Assembly (NCBI GenBank): GCA_016839515.1
Contig: JAEOUE010000254.1
Coordinates: forward strand, 1-64,000
DNA from: Candidatus Hodarchaeum mangrovi
Lineage (GTDB): Archaea; Asgardarchaeota; Heimdallarchaeia; Hodarchaeales; Hodarchaeaceae
Reading direction: 5' to 3'
Length of the DNA: 64,000 nucleotides
Below the pieces are notes generated by a model. That model did no database searches, was not told the origin of the DNA, and saw only the letters and a program-made list of their open reading frames with translations. Every line of letters begins with the position of its first letter. Positions within the stretch are counted from its first letter, which is position 1. Shown in pieces: positions 1-10,767 of the stretch. The translations under genes were made by a program, and so were the position numbers.

Positions 1-2
1 AG

Positions 3-284
3 AGTTGGTTGAAATTCGGTTTTCCTCAATCTTATTCCTCAGATGCTCTAGAAACATTATACTGGCTTTCAATGAGCAAAGTTCTCTATCATAAAGAGTT
101 TGAAGAGGCTCTTAATCATGTAATTAAGTCTATGGATCCCTCAGGTTACTGGGTAAACCAGATTGCGTTTAGAAATCCAATGTTAGTTGAAATAGAACCT
201 CAAAAGTCTCCCTCTAGATGGTTAACCTTCAGAGCATGTTTTGTGTTAAAGAATTACTGCGAACTGGTTTTTCAGGACTCATAA
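3..284 (+). CDS. C-terminal fragment of a terpene cyclase/prenyltransferase-repeat-like protein (truncated at window start)
   Basis: Frame is open to the window edge (SWLKFGFPQSYSSDALETLYWL...SRWLTFRACFVLKNY). The pattern resembles alpha/alpha-toroid prenyltransferase/cyclase-like proteins. Confidence 0.5.
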   Translation, partial: SWLKFGFPQSYSSDALETLYWLSMSKVLYHKEFEEALNHVIKSMDPSGYWVNQIAFRNPMLVEIEPQKSPSRWLTFRACFVLKNYCELVFQDS

Positions 285-372
285 ATATCACTTGAATTAG
301 GATATTTCTAAAACTTCTTCTTGGATCTCTCAATTGATTTCTTATTTTTATTGTTAATAACAGAGTGAGATT

Positions 373-705
373 TTAAGGCCATTTAATGTTAAATATAAAT
401 GATTTGGCTGTAGCTCGGTAATATTTGAGGACTATTCCATATTCATTTTTTACTTTTCGGGAAAATAATGCTAAATCCTTGGCAATCAAATCATCAAGAT
501 GTCGTTTTATTGTCCCGGGATTAAGTTGAGTTTTTTGTTTTAATTCCATTATATTTAATTCTTTTTCACGTAATAAATAAAGTATATCTTGCTTTTTTTC
601 ATGAAATAAAACTGGAATAACCAATGGGTCTCTTAATTCTTTCTTTTCAGGTATTACTACCTCTTTACTTGATTCCTTAGATTTATCATAAAAGGAATTG
701 GTCAT
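373..705 (-). CDS. Winged-helix (ArsR-like) transcriptional regulator
   Basis: HTH pattern ILYLLREKELNIMELKQKTQLNPGTIKRHLDDLIAKDLALFSRKVKNEYGIVLKYYRAT. Confidence 0.65.
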   Translation of the reverse strand: MTNSFYDKSKESSKEVVIPEKKELRDPLVIPVLFHEKKQDILYLLREKELNIMELKQKTQLNPGTIKRHLDDLIAKDLALFSRKVKNEYGIVLKYYRATAKSFIFNIKWP

Positions 706-902
706 TCACAAATAATCCTTTTTACATTTCCTTAAGGGAAAAATATAATTCATTAATTCCTTCAATTGGAATTCATGTTGAGACAAATTTAAATTAGATA
801 ATAGAATGATATTCTGAACTCTTATTCATGATGGTAATTGCTGAAGCAATTATCATCTTTAGTCTTTTTCTCATTGCTATAAGGATGGATGGTTTCTTAG
901 AA

Positions 903-2429
903 TTACATTGATTTTCTTTTACGAGAAGCTATGAGAATCATTAGTGAACATAAAATAATTATGAAAGGTATATTCGTTATCTCTTGATCAGTTAATGCAG
1001 TTGTTGTTTTGGTTTGAAAACTTGTTTGTGTTTGTGAACTAGTAGGCATTGTTTCAGTTATCGGTTCAGAGAAGAAATATTCCAACATATCATCTAAGAT
1101 ATGCTGCCAAGCACCAAAACTGTGACATTCTGGATTATAAACAGCTGTTGTAGACCATCCTTTTGCATTACAAATTGAAACCATATTTTTTGTATCCTCT
1201 ACCATTGGCACCTTGAAATTATTATTATTTTCATATAAGCCAACTGAAAACCATGTTTTCAGATCCATAGAGATAGGGGTCTGTGCATATTTTGACATTA
1301 TCCCAAATGTAGTTTCTCCTCTTGAATAACTCCCTGATTGTGAAGCTAATAGTTTAAATGTGTTAGAACGTTCTAGGACAACATATGCTGAGGCTAGAGC
1401 ACTGATTGAAAACCCCAAATGCAATCGAGCATATGGCGAAGGGTTTGTAGCATAATTTGCATCTATAAACGCTACTAAGCCATCTAAAAATGTTAAATAT
1501 TCTGCATTACAATTATACCAGTTGATACGAGAATAAATGTCATTTGGATTATTGGGATCAGCATCTTTATGGTCTATAAAGATTGCTATTATAGGCTCGA
1601 TTCTTTGATCTGCTATCATATTATCTAAAATGTCCGTGGCTGACATCAATTGAATATAATAAGAACCATCCCCGGTGTACATAGTGGGGTAGTTACCTAG
1701 CTGATCATAGTTTGGAGGAAGGTATACTTGTACAATCGGGTTGTTCCAAGGTGTTTGAAGAGTTGTGAGAGTACCATGTGGGATATCTGGTCTATGAATA
1801 ATATCAAGTGGTTGTATAAACTTAGGCATTGCTAGTTCAGAAGCATTTTTACCAAAAGTATAAGGGGTCTGATTAGGATTACGGGGATCTATTCGCCATT
1901 CATCTTCTCCATTAATTATGAAGAAATAATCAATTCGAGTCGCAGGTTCAATAATAAATTCGAATGATGTGTGAGGAAACTGAAAAAAATTGCTAGAGAG
2001 TGCATAATAGAAAAAAGAAAAATTATCATCCAATTTGGTCATATTAATTGCATTATAGGCAGTAAAGTCTCCTAATATCGCACATGATTCAATTGATGTG
2101 GTTGAATTATAATAGATGAATACAACATGAGAATCATTTTGAATCGCTGGAAAACCACCACCATCAGTTTCTTGCCATGTAATATAGTAATCTATAACTG
2201 TAGCTTTTTCTGATTCCGTTGAATTGTGATATTGTACCAGAAAATCATAAAAACTAGAGAAAAATTGGTTGGTATTAAGTTCAGAAGTTTTTTTTACAAT
2301 ATTATCAACTTTATTGTCATTCTCAGTTTTTACTACTTGAATTAGGTTTGGAGTCATTATAATTGTATTTAAAGAGATTAAGAATGCAATTATCAGAAAC
2401 AAGCAATTATATTTTGGCAAAAATTTCAC
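903..2429 (-). CDS. Secreted/membrane-anchored putative esterase (enterochelin-esterase-like alpha/beta hydrolase)
   Basis: N-terminal hydrophobic signal, esterase-like core (IVQVYLPPNYDQLGNYPTMYTGDGSYY, HLGFSISALASAYV, ECHSFGAWQHIL), C-terminal TM plus RKRKS. Confidence 0.7.
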   Translation of the reverse strand: MKFLPKYNCLFLIIAFLISLNTIIMTPNLIQVVKTENDNKVDNIVKKTSELNTNQFFSSFYDFLVQYHNSTESEKATVIDYYITWQETDGGGFPAIQNDSHVVFIYYNSTTSIESCAILGDFTAYNAINMTKLDDNFSFFYYALSSNFFQFPHTSFEFIIEPATRIDYFFIINGEDEWRIDPRNPNQTPYTFGKNASELAMPKFIQPLDIIHRPDIPHGTLTTLQTPWNNPIVQVYLPPNYDQLGNYPTMYTGDGSYYIQLMSATDILDNMIADQRIEPIIAIFIDHKDADPNNPNDIYSRINWYNCNAEYLTFLDGLVAFIDANYATNPSPYARLHLGFSISALASAYVVLERSNTFKLLASQSGSYSRGETTFGIMSKYAQTPISMDLKTWFSVGLYENNNNFKVPMVEDTKNMVSICNAKGWSTTAVYNPECHSFGAWQHILDDMLEYFFSEPITETMPTSSQTQTSFQTKTTTALTDQEITNIPFIIILCSLMILIASRKRKSM

Positions 2430-2690
2430 CTAAAAAGAGAATTAATTTGAAAAAATATTAGTTTTTAGACAGAGGCAGATCTTTTGAATAAGATAAAAGT
2501 ACTAATTAAACCAGAAAATTTCCATAGGGTGCTAAACTTTATCAAAACACTTAATTATTTTTTGAATTAATATTTTATAGTCTAAAAATAGTAAAATAAT
2601 ATTCCTTTTCTGAAGACAACAAATCTAAAGTATAGGATTTTTATATAATTCTCATAATCCGAACTTTTTGGTAAAAAAAATCATTATTTG

Positions 2691-3179
2691 TCATTTTTTC
2701 TTGAAATAGTTCTCGATTTGAACTGCATGACCCCCTTCATGTCCATCTCCCTTATATGTGTAGCTGAGTAATGATGGAATAGAGACTGGAATAGATGTGC
2801 CTTTCCAGACAAAATTTGTTTGATAATCCCATTCTGAGCTTGATAGGTCTTTAATTTTAGTAATTAATTCATCGAAGGATTCTTGCCATTCTTCCATAAT
2901 TTCATCGATTGTCCATTGTCTTCTTTTTTGTGTTTCTAGCTTATTAAATTCTCTTTCGTTTAACTTCTCTTCATCAATAAACCATGGTTTCTCATCATTT
3001 GAAATACTGTCAATGGCATTGATAAGTTCAAAATTCCAAGCAGAGATGTGTGCCAAAATATCTTTTACAGTCCAGCTCCCTAGGTTTTCGTCCATCTGAC
3101 TTCTTTTTAGTCTATTAACAACATTAAATAATTTTTTATGATTATCAATATAGAATTGGATACACTGTTGTTTATTCAA
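2691..3179 (-). CDS. DinB/ClbS-like four-helix protein
   Basis: NLGSWTVKDILAHISAWNFELINAI and terminal HEGGHAVQIENYFKK. Confidence 0.65.
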   Translation of the reverse strand: MNKQQCIQFYIDNHKKLFNVVNRLKRSQMDENLGSWTVKDILAHISAWNFELINAIDSISNDEKPWFIDEEKLNEREFNKLETQKRRQWTIDEIMEEWQESFDELITKIKDLSSSEWDYQTNFVWKGTSIPVSIPSLLSYTYKGDGHEGGHAVQIENYFKKK

Positions 3180-3378
3180 AATGAAATCCTATCCTTTTTA
3201 TTGATTTAGCTTGGTCTAAATCTGATCATGTTAGAGACAACAAACACTACTCTAACATATGTTTTATCTGAATCAATAGTAGTTTCAGAAATATATCTAC
3301 CGAGTAATCCATAAATAAGTTATCATAATAAATTAGTACTAGTAACACCATACAAATTTCGATTAAATAAGAAATTTT

Positions 3379-4731
3379 TCATAGAAGATACCCATACACA
3401 AATATTAACCCTCTCTGACCTATATCCCTTCCTTCATTGTAATCATCAGCATAGGAACAAGTCACACTCCACCCTGTTTCTGTAAAGAAGGAAGGAACAT
3501 TCCTTTTTTCTAAACCCCATTTAAAATGCCGTGTAAAAGGGCCAAATACAAGACCAGCTAGAGCTGGAACACAAATATCCATAAAAATTTTACTTTTACA
3601 ATGACTGATAGCAGCCATTTTTCTAAGCAAAGTGATTATTAGTTTTTGGTCTATATAATATACTAATCCTTCTAAAATCCAAAAAGTAGGAATTTCTAAA
3701 GAATATCCATTTTGTATCAAATAGGATTCCCAGCTTGGTTGTGATAGATCAATAGCAACTCTAGTTACCTTACATAATGGCTTTTTATTATGGAGGATCT
3801 TTTCTTTATATTTTATAATAGCATCAAGGTCGATTTCGAATACTATATGGTTATTTGTTCTCAGAGGTAAAAATCTATAAGCACGACTATCTAAACCAGC
3901 TCCTAAAAGGACGATCTGTGTCTCTTTTTGATTACACCAAGCAGTTAGCAAATTCTTTTCAATGAAATACGATCGTACTAGTGGATAATCACCTCTTTTA
4001 ACTGTAAATTTATGTTTTTCAGCATAAGAAGAAAAATCACCTGCTAATTCTTTTGCAAAAGAATCAATAAATAAAGGAGCATCACTTTTAGACTCTTGTG
4101 CTCGATAATAGGCCATAAGACGAGCTGTAAATGGAATGTCTGTTTTAATTCCATCTTCTTCTCCATATAAATATTCATAATCTCCTATATCCATTGATTT
4201 TGAAATCTCCCTCCTTTTACCTTCTTTTACTGTTTTTTTTAGTTCGTCATCCAAATGATTCTTTTTTAATTCGATTTCAGCTACCTCTTTCTCAATGATC
4301 TCTAGGAATGAAGGCATAATATTGATCTTCCAGATGTACTGAGTCTCTACGGTTTTTTTATGCATAGATGATCCTGGATATTGCCATCCTTCTAATCCTT
4401 TTGACCCACAGTAAAGGAGCTGCAGAATAGCTTTAAGATATCCAACTATATACCCTTCAACTTCCTCTAATGATAAATTCTTATCTTCTATATCTATTCC
4501 TGCTTCTAGAGGATCCCTTAATAAACGAGATGATATATATCCTACATCAATAGGATCTCGTAGTCCTTCTAATATTATTTTCTCAATAGAAGGTTTTATT
4601 TTTTTAATAAAATCTAAATAAACATCAAATCCATGTTCAGGATCCTTATTAAAGATTTCAACTATTTTTTCGACATCTGGTATAGTTTGTTTAATTAATC
4701 TACGAGTAAATGCTATGATATGTTTTTCCAT
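3379..4731 (-). CDS. SAM-dependent methyltransferase, leucine carboxyl methyltransferase-like, with about 170-aa N-terminal extension
   Basis: IPFTARLMAYYRAQESK...QIVLLGAGLDSRAYRF...FEIDLDAIIKYKEKIL...FWILEGLVYYI, typical of the LCMT/PPM1 family. Confidence 0.75.
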   Translation of the reverse strand: MEKHIIAFTRRLIKQTIPDVEKIVEIFNKDPEHGFDVYLDFIKKIKPSIEKIILEGLRDPIDVGYISSRLLRDPLEAGIDIEDKNLSLEEVEGYIVGYLKAILQLLYCGSKGLEGWQYPGSSMHKKTVETQYIWKINIMPSFLEIIEKEVAEIELKKNHLDDELKKTVKEGKRREISKSMDIGDYEYLYGEEDGIKTDIPFTARLMAYYRAQESKSDAPLFIDSFAKELAGDFSSYAEKHKFTVKRGDYPLVRSYFIEKNLLTAWCNQKETQIVLLGAGLDSRAYRFLPLRTNNHIVFEIDLDAIIKYKEKILHNKKPLCKVTRVAIDLSQPSWESYLIQNGYSLEIPTFWILEGLVYYIDQKLIITLLRKMAAISHCKSKIFMDICVPALAGLVFGPFTRHFKWGLEKRNVPSFFTETGWSVTCSYADDYNEGRDIGQRGLIFVYGYLL

Positions 4732-4791
4732 CTTGATTAACCCGCAGGTATCTCTCTGAAAACCCTAGGCTTTTTTTCAACTCTTTTAAGG

Positions 4792-5649
4792 TTATTGAGT
4801 CCTTTCCATAATTCGTGTCAAACCAGAAGCAGCTAGAACCAAAAATTCAAATATTTTATAAGAGTCAATCACATTGTTAGCATTATAATTAACAGTTAAT
4901 CCGTCAGTTCTTTCTATGAGAGGAAGCATCTCTGCAACATCTGCAAAATGACTTGCAAGAAATGAAATCACTGTATTGATGGGAGAATTCATTTTTAAAG
5001 GCTTGATTTGCTTTTCATTAAAATTATGAACTGATTTTTTTACTGCTTCTCTTAAATTTGATTCGATTTTAACCATGCTAGAGCTCCTAGCTGATAATCG
5101 TGTTATCGATTGCTTTAGAGTGACTGTTTCAACCCAAGGAGTGAATTTTTTTATGTCATCTGAAAGAAGTTTAGCATCACCTGCAACCAAGATTGTTGGG
5201 ACATTATAGTCACCAGCTGCAAATGAATTAAGCAAAAACTCGCTTAATTCGATTCCATTCATTTCTAGGCGTCTAATAGTTGCTCCACTATATGTATGAT
5301 CAAATGTAGAATGAGATGTACCAAATTTTGCATGATAGCCTAAAAATAAGGCAACGTCACATCCTTCAATCCCTGCAATCATTGCTGTTGGGCGAGGAAA
5401 ACCACGAATGATGTCCACATATTCAGGTAATTCGTCTATATGAAGATTAACCATTGGTCCATGACTATCAGCAACAACAATCTCATTGAACCCAGCTTTA
5501 TTTAGCTCATCAATCACGGTTAATGTGATTCGTGTGGCAATTTTTCTTGTTTCGTTATACATAACTCCCTTTAAACTTAAATGCCCTGGGATGACAACAA
5601 AAGGCATGCCCTCTAAGTCAACAGAAATAAATGCTTTCATATTTATCAT
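4792..5649 (-). CDS. M55 family D-aminopeptidase-like protein
   Basis: MKAFISVDLEGMPFVV, VVADSHGPMVNL, RPTAMIAGIEGCDVALFLGYHAKFGTSHSTFDHTYSG. Confidence 0.85.
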   Translation of the reverse strand: MINMKAFISVDLEGMPFVVIPGHLSLKGVMYNETRKIATRITLTVIDELNKAGFNEIVVADSHGPMVNLHIDELPEYVDIIRGFPRPTAMIAGIEGCDVALFLGYHAKFGTSHSTFDHTYSGATIRRLEMNGIELSEFLLNSFAAGDYNVPTILVAGDAKLLSDDIKKFTPWVETVTLKQSITRLSARSSSMVKIESNLREAVKKSVHNFNEKQIKPLKMNSPINTVISFLASHFADVAEMLPLIERTDGLTVNYNANNVIDSYKIFEFLVLAASGLTRIMERTQ

Positions 5650-5770
5650 TCCTAATTTAAATCTATTTTTATTTGAATATTGTACAATTTGATGAAATGC
5701 AATTTAAAGGATTTTTTCGGAATTTCAAATCCTGAATAATCTATCTACTGATGAAGAATAGCCAATAGAT

Positions 5771-6463
5771 CTATTTTTCAATGAATCTTAGAAGCTGATT
5801 AAGGTTTGTGATAATTCTTATTTTATTTTCCTCAAAAACTTGGCCTGTACGATCTATTAATACACCATGCATCCCTGAATTAAAAGCACCAAGAGCATCA
5901 ATCTCTAATTGATCACCAACATATACTAGCTCTTCAAGTGAGAGATTTAATTCATTTGCACATTTTTTAAAGAGATTGGGATTAGGTTTTCTTAGACCAA
6001 CCTCCCCAGAAATAATTATAGATCGGAAAAAGGATTCTATATTAGTTACTGCTAATTTTTGTCTTTGTTGAAATCCTTCACCATCAGAGACAATCCCTAG
6101 AGGGAACTTTTCAAGCATTGTAAGACATGGTAAGACATCCTCATACAATATCCAATTCTCCTCATATTTAATAAGATATTGGGTGAATATTTCCATTGCT
6201 TGATCAGATGAAAGAGTTTGATCCCATTTATTAAAGACACTTTGAACCCGCAAGATTCGTTGTTGCTCAAATGTAATGTTTCCATCCAAATATTCATTCA
6301 TGTATTGATCTGTTTTAGTTTTCCAAATTAAAAAAAATTCATCAAAGGTTGATTGAGGGATTTTAGACTTCACCAATGAATAGATATTTTCAAGAGCTCT
6401 TTTAATTGCCTGCTCATGGTTTAATAAAGTACCATCGATATCAAAGATGATTCCTTTAATCAT
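5771..6463 (-). CDS. HAD-superfamily hydrolase
   Basis: GIIFDIDGTLLNHEQA, LGIVSDGE, GLRKPNPNLF, YVGDQLEIDALGAFNSGMHGVLIDR. Confidence 0.9.
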   Translation of the reverse strand: MIKGIIFDIDGTLLNHEQAIKRALENIYSLVKSKIPQSTFDEFFLIWKTKTDQYMNEYLDGNITFEQQRILRVQSVFNKWDQTLSSDQAMEIFTQYLIKYEENWILYEDVLPCLTMLEKFPLGIVSDGEGFQQRQKLAVTNIESFFRSIIISGEVGLRKPNPNLFKKCANELNLSLEELVYVGDQLEIDALGAFNSGMHGVLIDRTGQVFEENKIRIITNLNQLLRFIEK

Positions 6464-6539
6464 ATCTAGTTCCTCATTCTTTATTTAATGAAAAAGAAAT
6501 GTCGCGCTTTTTTCAACGTTTATAATAATCTCTGTATGT

Positions 6540-7913
6540 TCATTGACATTCAAACTCTTCTAAATCTATTTCAATTGGTTCAATTCGACTTAATATGATA
6601 ATTCCGAGAATTGCAGCTGTAAAAGATGCAATCAAAGTAGTGAATTTCTGCATTGTTAAAAGAACAGTATCTATTATTGCAAGACTTCCTATAAATAAAG
6701 CCATTGTAAATCCAATTCCTGCAAGCATTGCCACACCGATTATATGCTGCCAAGTTATTCCCGTCGGTAAGGAGGTAATCCTCAGTCTCACTGCAATCCA
6801 TGTGGCTACACTTATTCCAAGTGGTTTGCCAATAACCAATCCAAAGAATATACCAAGTTCTAGTGGATGGATAGTTAATGGAACTTCTTCTAGCAAAACC
6901 CCAGCATTAGCTAAAATAAAGATAGGGATAATGGCATAAGCAACCCAATAATGTAAACTACGTTCAAATCTTTGAAGAGGAGCTTCAACCTTTTGACACG
7001 CAGTTTCAAGTGCCTTAATTGCGTTTTGCTGCTTTTGATTTAAAAGAACTCCCGAGCCACATTTCCCTGATGATTGAAATTCCTCAATCATGAGCTGACT
7101 TTCTACAACAAATCTATCAGCGTTAATTTTATTTTTTGCAGGAACTGCGAAAGCAAGTAGAACCCCTGCTATTGTTGCATGAATGCCAGATTGGAGAATA
7201 ACGAACCAAAGGGCGATTCCACCTAGGAGATAAAGGAGGGGATTATATTGATTAAGTCTGTTAAATAGAATAAGAATGAGAAAAATAACAAAAGCTAGTA
7301 TAAGATTGAACCAGTTAATATTTGAAGAATAAAAGATGGCAATAACTATCACAGCCCCAATGTCGTCAATTATTGCAACTCCTGTTATAAAAACTTTTAA
7401 AGGGAAAGGAGCTCGTTTTCCCAAAAGAGCAAGGATCCCTAAGGTGAAAGCAATGTCTGTAGCCATTGGAATTCCCCATCCTGAGATACTTTCAGGAGAG
7501 CTGAAGTTAAAGAATATATAAATTGTTGCAGGGACGATCATTCCCCCTAAGGCTGCTATGATCGGTAATGAAGCCTTTCTTAAAGTGTTCAATTCTCCTG
7601 TTATTATCTCTCGTTTGATTTCTAAACCTATCACAAAGAAAAAAATTGCCATTAATCCATCATTTATCCATAAAGAAAATTTCTTACTGAGTCCAAAATC
7701 ACCAAATCTAATTGTTACATTTGTTGTCCAAAACTCATTATATGTTTCAAATAGGATGAAATTTGTCAGTATCAAGGCACTTAAGGTACAAAAAATTAAA
7801 ATCAATCCGCTAAATTGTTCTGTTTTCATAAAGACTTTAATTGGTCTTATAATACGATCAGATAAATTTTCTTCTGTCATTTTGGTTTTAGTTGCCATAA
7901 ATTTCCCCTTCAT
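6540..7913 (-). CDS. nhaA: Na+/H+ antiporter NhaA
   Basis: NDGLMAIFFFVIGLEIKREIITGEL, PMATDIAFTLGILALLGKRAP, FITGVAIIDDIGAVIVIAIFY. Confidence 0.93.
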   Translation of the reverse strand: MKGKFMATKTKMTEENLSDRIIRPIKVFMKTEQFSGLILIFCTLSALILTNFILFETYNEFWTTNVTIRFGDFGLSKKFSLWINDGLMAIFFFVIGLEIKREIITGELNTLRKASLPIIAALGGMIVPATIYIFFNFSSPESISGWGIPMATDIAFTLGILALLGKRAPFPLKVFITGVAIIDDIGAVIVIAIFYSSNINWFNLILAFVIFLILILFNRLNQYNPLLYLLGGIALWFVILQSGIHATIAGVLLAFAVPAKNKINADRFVVESQLMIEEFQSSGKCGSGVLLNQKQQNAIKALETACQKVEAPLQRFERSLHYWVAYAIIPIFILANAGVLLEEVPLTIHPLELGIFFGLVIGKPLGISVATWIAVRLRITSLPTGITWQHIIGVAMLAGIGFTMALFIGSLAIIDTVLLTMQKFTTLIASFTAAILGIIILSRIEPIEIDLEEFECQ

Positions 7914-7971
7914 TTTGTACTTTCATTTTTATTTTAAAGATGTTCAGTGAAAAAATTTGTGAAAAGCAGAT

Positions 7972-8658
7972 TTACAAATTTAAGCTCACTTTGGAAGTAT
8001 CTTCTAAAGGTTGAAACAGAACTGCTCGAACTGGCGCGCCTTCAGCTCCTTCTAGTTTCAAAGGGAATCCAAAAAATAAGTACCGGTTAGGAACTATTTT
8101 ATGTAAATCTAGGCTTTCATAAATAAAAATTTCCTTCTTTAATAATAACTTATGGATGTTACTATCTCCAATGCTTAAACAATCTATTCCTATTGCTTTA
8201 ATTTTCTTTTCTATCAAAAATTCTGCGCCATTTTTAGTCAAAAAAAGTTCTTTATGTTCCGAGACAATAGATGGAAAAAGAGAATTTTTAGTTTTTATTA
8301 AAATTATATCATTTGGTTTAATATCATATTGTTCAAGGTGATGAGAACTTATCCCCTCCCCAACAGGGCTCTCTACCATCTCAATGACTAAAGACATTCC
8401 TTGAAATTTTGACAAGGGAATATCGGTAATTTTTTTCCCCGTTTCAAAAAAATGAAATGGAACATCTACATGGGTTCCTGTATGAACCCCCATTGAAATA
8501 CTAGAGAGATTTACTTCATTTTGAGGCAGTTTAAGATGAAATTCCTGTTTAAAGGGGGGATCTCCTGGATATAAACCTATTTGCTCATTAATTGTCTGTG
8601 TAATGTCTAGAGGGAACATAAGAACGAGAAAAAATTCAATCAATTTATCTTCTTTCAT
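7972..8658 (-). CDS. Cyclase family protein (kynurenine formamidase-like)
   Basis: GVHTGTHVDVPFHFFETGKKI, IGIDCLSIGDSNIHKLLL, GFPLKLEGAEGAPVRAVLF. Confidence 0.85.
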   Translation of the reverse strand: MKEDKLIEFFLVLMFPLDITQTINEQIGLYPGDPPFKQEFHLKLPQNEVNLSSISMGVHTGTHVDVPFHFFETGKKITDIPLSKFQGMSLVIEMVESPVGEGISSHHLEQYDIKPNDIILIKTKNSLFPSIVSEHKELFLTKNGAEFLIEKKIKAIGIDCLSIGDSNIHKLLLKKEIFIYESLDLHKIVPNRYLFFGFPLKLEGAEGAPVRAVLFQPLEDTSKVSLNL

Positions 8659-8751
8659 TCAACTAACTCTATTCTTAGGATTGAAAATTTGAATTCGAAG
8701 TAGTCCTTGAGAAAATTTAGTGGTACTAAGGAACTCATTTTTTTGAGTTTT

Positions 8752-8916
8752 TTAGAGGTCTCTTTGAAGTGTGTTACTAACAAAGATTGAAAGACTTAAT
8801 CCAAAAAAGAGAAAAATATCACCAAATTGGGATGAAGGGTTTAAAATCAATAGAATAAATCCAGAAAATAACATGAGGAGACTAATAAGTATCCCAGCTG
8901 TTTTTATTTGACTCAT
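8752..8916 (-). CDS. Small two-TM membrane protein (54 aa, below the supplied ORF-track cutoff)
   Basis: Read from reverse complement: MSQIKTAGILISLLMLFSGFILLILNPSSQFGDIFLFFGLSLSIFVSNTLQRDL*; lies in a gap with no other ORF. Confidence 0.4.
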   Translation of the reverse strand: MSQIKTAGILISLLMLFSGFILLILNPSSQFGDIFLFFGLSLSIFVSNTLQRDL

Positions 8917-8982
8917 AACAAGATTTTTTTCTATAACTTCTTCTCTTAATATTTTAGATAAAGGTAGATGAAGTAAATAGTT

Positions 8983-10032
8983 CTATAATGTTTGAATGAT
9001 ATCAGAAATAATATGGCTTACTTTGATTACATCCTCCGAATTGATGCCGTAATGTGTAACAAAGCGAATTTGATTGTCTATATTTAAGGCTAATACACCA
9101 TTTTCTGCCAGTTGGTTCATTATTTGACTCATTGGAGTTTTTCTTGGAAAATTCACAAGGAGTATATTTGTATCAGGGATCTCAACTTGAAATAAATCTT
9201 GTTGCTCGTTTAAAAGCCTTGCAAGTAATTGTGCATTCGTATGATCCTCTTTTAATCTATCAATCCATGGCTTTTCTAAGGCTACTAATCCAAAAATCGC
9301 TATAATCCCTGCTTGTCTCATCCCACCACCTAACATTTTTCTAAATTTACGTGCTTTACTAATAAATTTCCTTGATCCTACAAGCATTGATCCTATAGGG
9401 CAAGATAAACCTTTACTAAAGCAAAACATTAAACTATCAATATATTGAGAAAAGTCAGTAATAGGACGATTTAAAGCTAATGCAGCATTGAATATTCGAG
9501 CACCATCCATATGAAACTTCAAAAAATGAGCATCAGAAAACTCTCTAAGTAGTTTTAAGGTTTCTGGAGTAATTGTTTTCCCTCCATACCAATTATGAGT
9601 ATTTTCAATAGCTATTAAGGTAGTGGGTGGCTGATGAATATCTTCTCGATCCCGTATCAACTTTTTCAAAGCCTCAACATCTGGGATCCCATGATTACTT
9701 TGATATAACCATGGGGATAGTCCTGCAATCCGAGATGCACTCCCAACTTCATAAAGTGCCATATGACTTCGTGTTTCAAATAACACTTCATCACCAGGAG
9801 TAGTTTGAGCAAGTAATGATAAAAGATTGGCTTGAGTCCCTGAAGTACACAATAAAGCAGCCTCTTTTTCAAAAATTTTTGCGGATTTTTCTTCTAGTGC
9901 ATTTACCGTTGGATCTTCCTGATAAACATCATCACCAAGTTGGTCATTCGTCATAGTTTTGATCATTTCCCACATTTGGGGACTTGGTTTGGTTACTGTA
10001 TCAGATCGTAAATCTATTATTGCTTTTTTCAA
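8983..10032 (-). CDS. Low-specificity threonine aldolase/beta-eliminating lyase (PLP)
   Basis: IDLRSDTVTKPSPQMWEMI, LGDDVYQEDPTVNALEEK, HMDGARIFNAALAL, FCFSKGLSCPIGSMLVG. Confidence 0.93.
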   Translation of the reverse strand: MKKAIIDLRSDTVTKPSPQMWEMIKTMTNDQLGDDVYQEDPTVNALEEKSAKIFEKEAALLCTSGTQANLLSLLAQTTPGDEVLFETRSHMALYEVGSASRIAGLSPWLYQSNHGIPDVEALKKLIRDREDIHQPPTTLIAIENTHNWYGGKTITPETLKLLREFSDAHFLKFHMDGARIFNAALALNRPITDFSQYIDSLMFCFSKGLSCPIGSMLVGSRKFISKARKFRKMLGGGMRQAGIIAIFGLVALEKPWIDRLKEDHTNAQLLARLLNEQQDLFQVEIPDTNILLVNFPRKTPMSQIMNQLAENGVLALNIDNQIRFVTHYGINSEDVIKVSHIISDIIQTL

Positions 10033-10154
10033 TACAAAACCTTCCTTATTCTAAAATCCTTATCAGGCGATTGAGAATTAATAATAAATTATCTTTTTTA
10101 TATTGAGTTATAAAAGTAATTTAGACAATAGAATTTTAAAAGGATTCTTTTACT

Positions 10155-10757
10155 ATGCGTTTACTATTAACAAGACATGGAGAAAGCGAAGCAAATCGTA
10201 ATCAAATATATCAAGGACACATGGATTCACCTTTATCTGAAGAAGGCAGAAAACAAACGTTTGATTTAGTGAAGAGGTTAATGTATGAAAAAGTTCAATT
10301 CTCTAAAATATATGCTTCTGATTTAACTCGTGCTTCTGAAACTGCAAAAATTATTAATGCAACTTTTCATATGCCCATTGTATTTACCTCTAATTTAAGG
10401 GAACTTGATTTAGGCATTTTTGCTGGGAAAAATATTTCCGAATTGAAGGTTAATGGAAAAGATCCCTTACAGGAATTTTTTAAAAATCCTCACATGATAA
10501 TTCCAAAGGGGGAATCGCTTAATCACATGAAGCTGAGAATAAAATCATTTCTTGATATGATTAAATCTTTAAATACCTTTAATACATCTTTATTAATAGT
10601 AGCTCATGGAGGGGTTCTTTTTCATATAATAAAGCAGTTAAATATCCCCTTTGAACCCCCTAAAGGTACTTGGTTTGAAAATTGTAAACTCCAAGAACTC
10701 GAACAAACCCACGATGGCATTTGGAGGATCATTCGCTATAATGAAAATAAATTTTAA
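10155..10757 (+). CDS. Histidine phosphatase family protein
   Basis: MRLLLTRHGESEANRNQIYQGHMDSPLSEEGRKQ, YASDLTRASETA, LLIVAHGGVL. Confidence 0.92.
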   Translation: MRLLLTRHGESEANRNQIYQGHMDSPLSEEGRKQTFDLVKRLMYEKVQFSKIYASDLTRASETAKIINATFHMPIVFTSNLRELDLGIFAGKNISELKVNGKDPLQEFFKNPHMIIPKGESLNHMKLRIKSFLDMIKSLNTFNTSLLIVAHGGVLFHIIKQLNIPFEPPKGTWFENCKLQELEQTHDGIWRIIRYNENKF

Positions 10758-10767
10758 TTGGTTAACC

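Noticed and set aside
6595-7950. Several + strand ORFs (6595-6939, 7336-7521, 7558-7950)
   Set aside because: Shadow ORFs antisense to nhaA.
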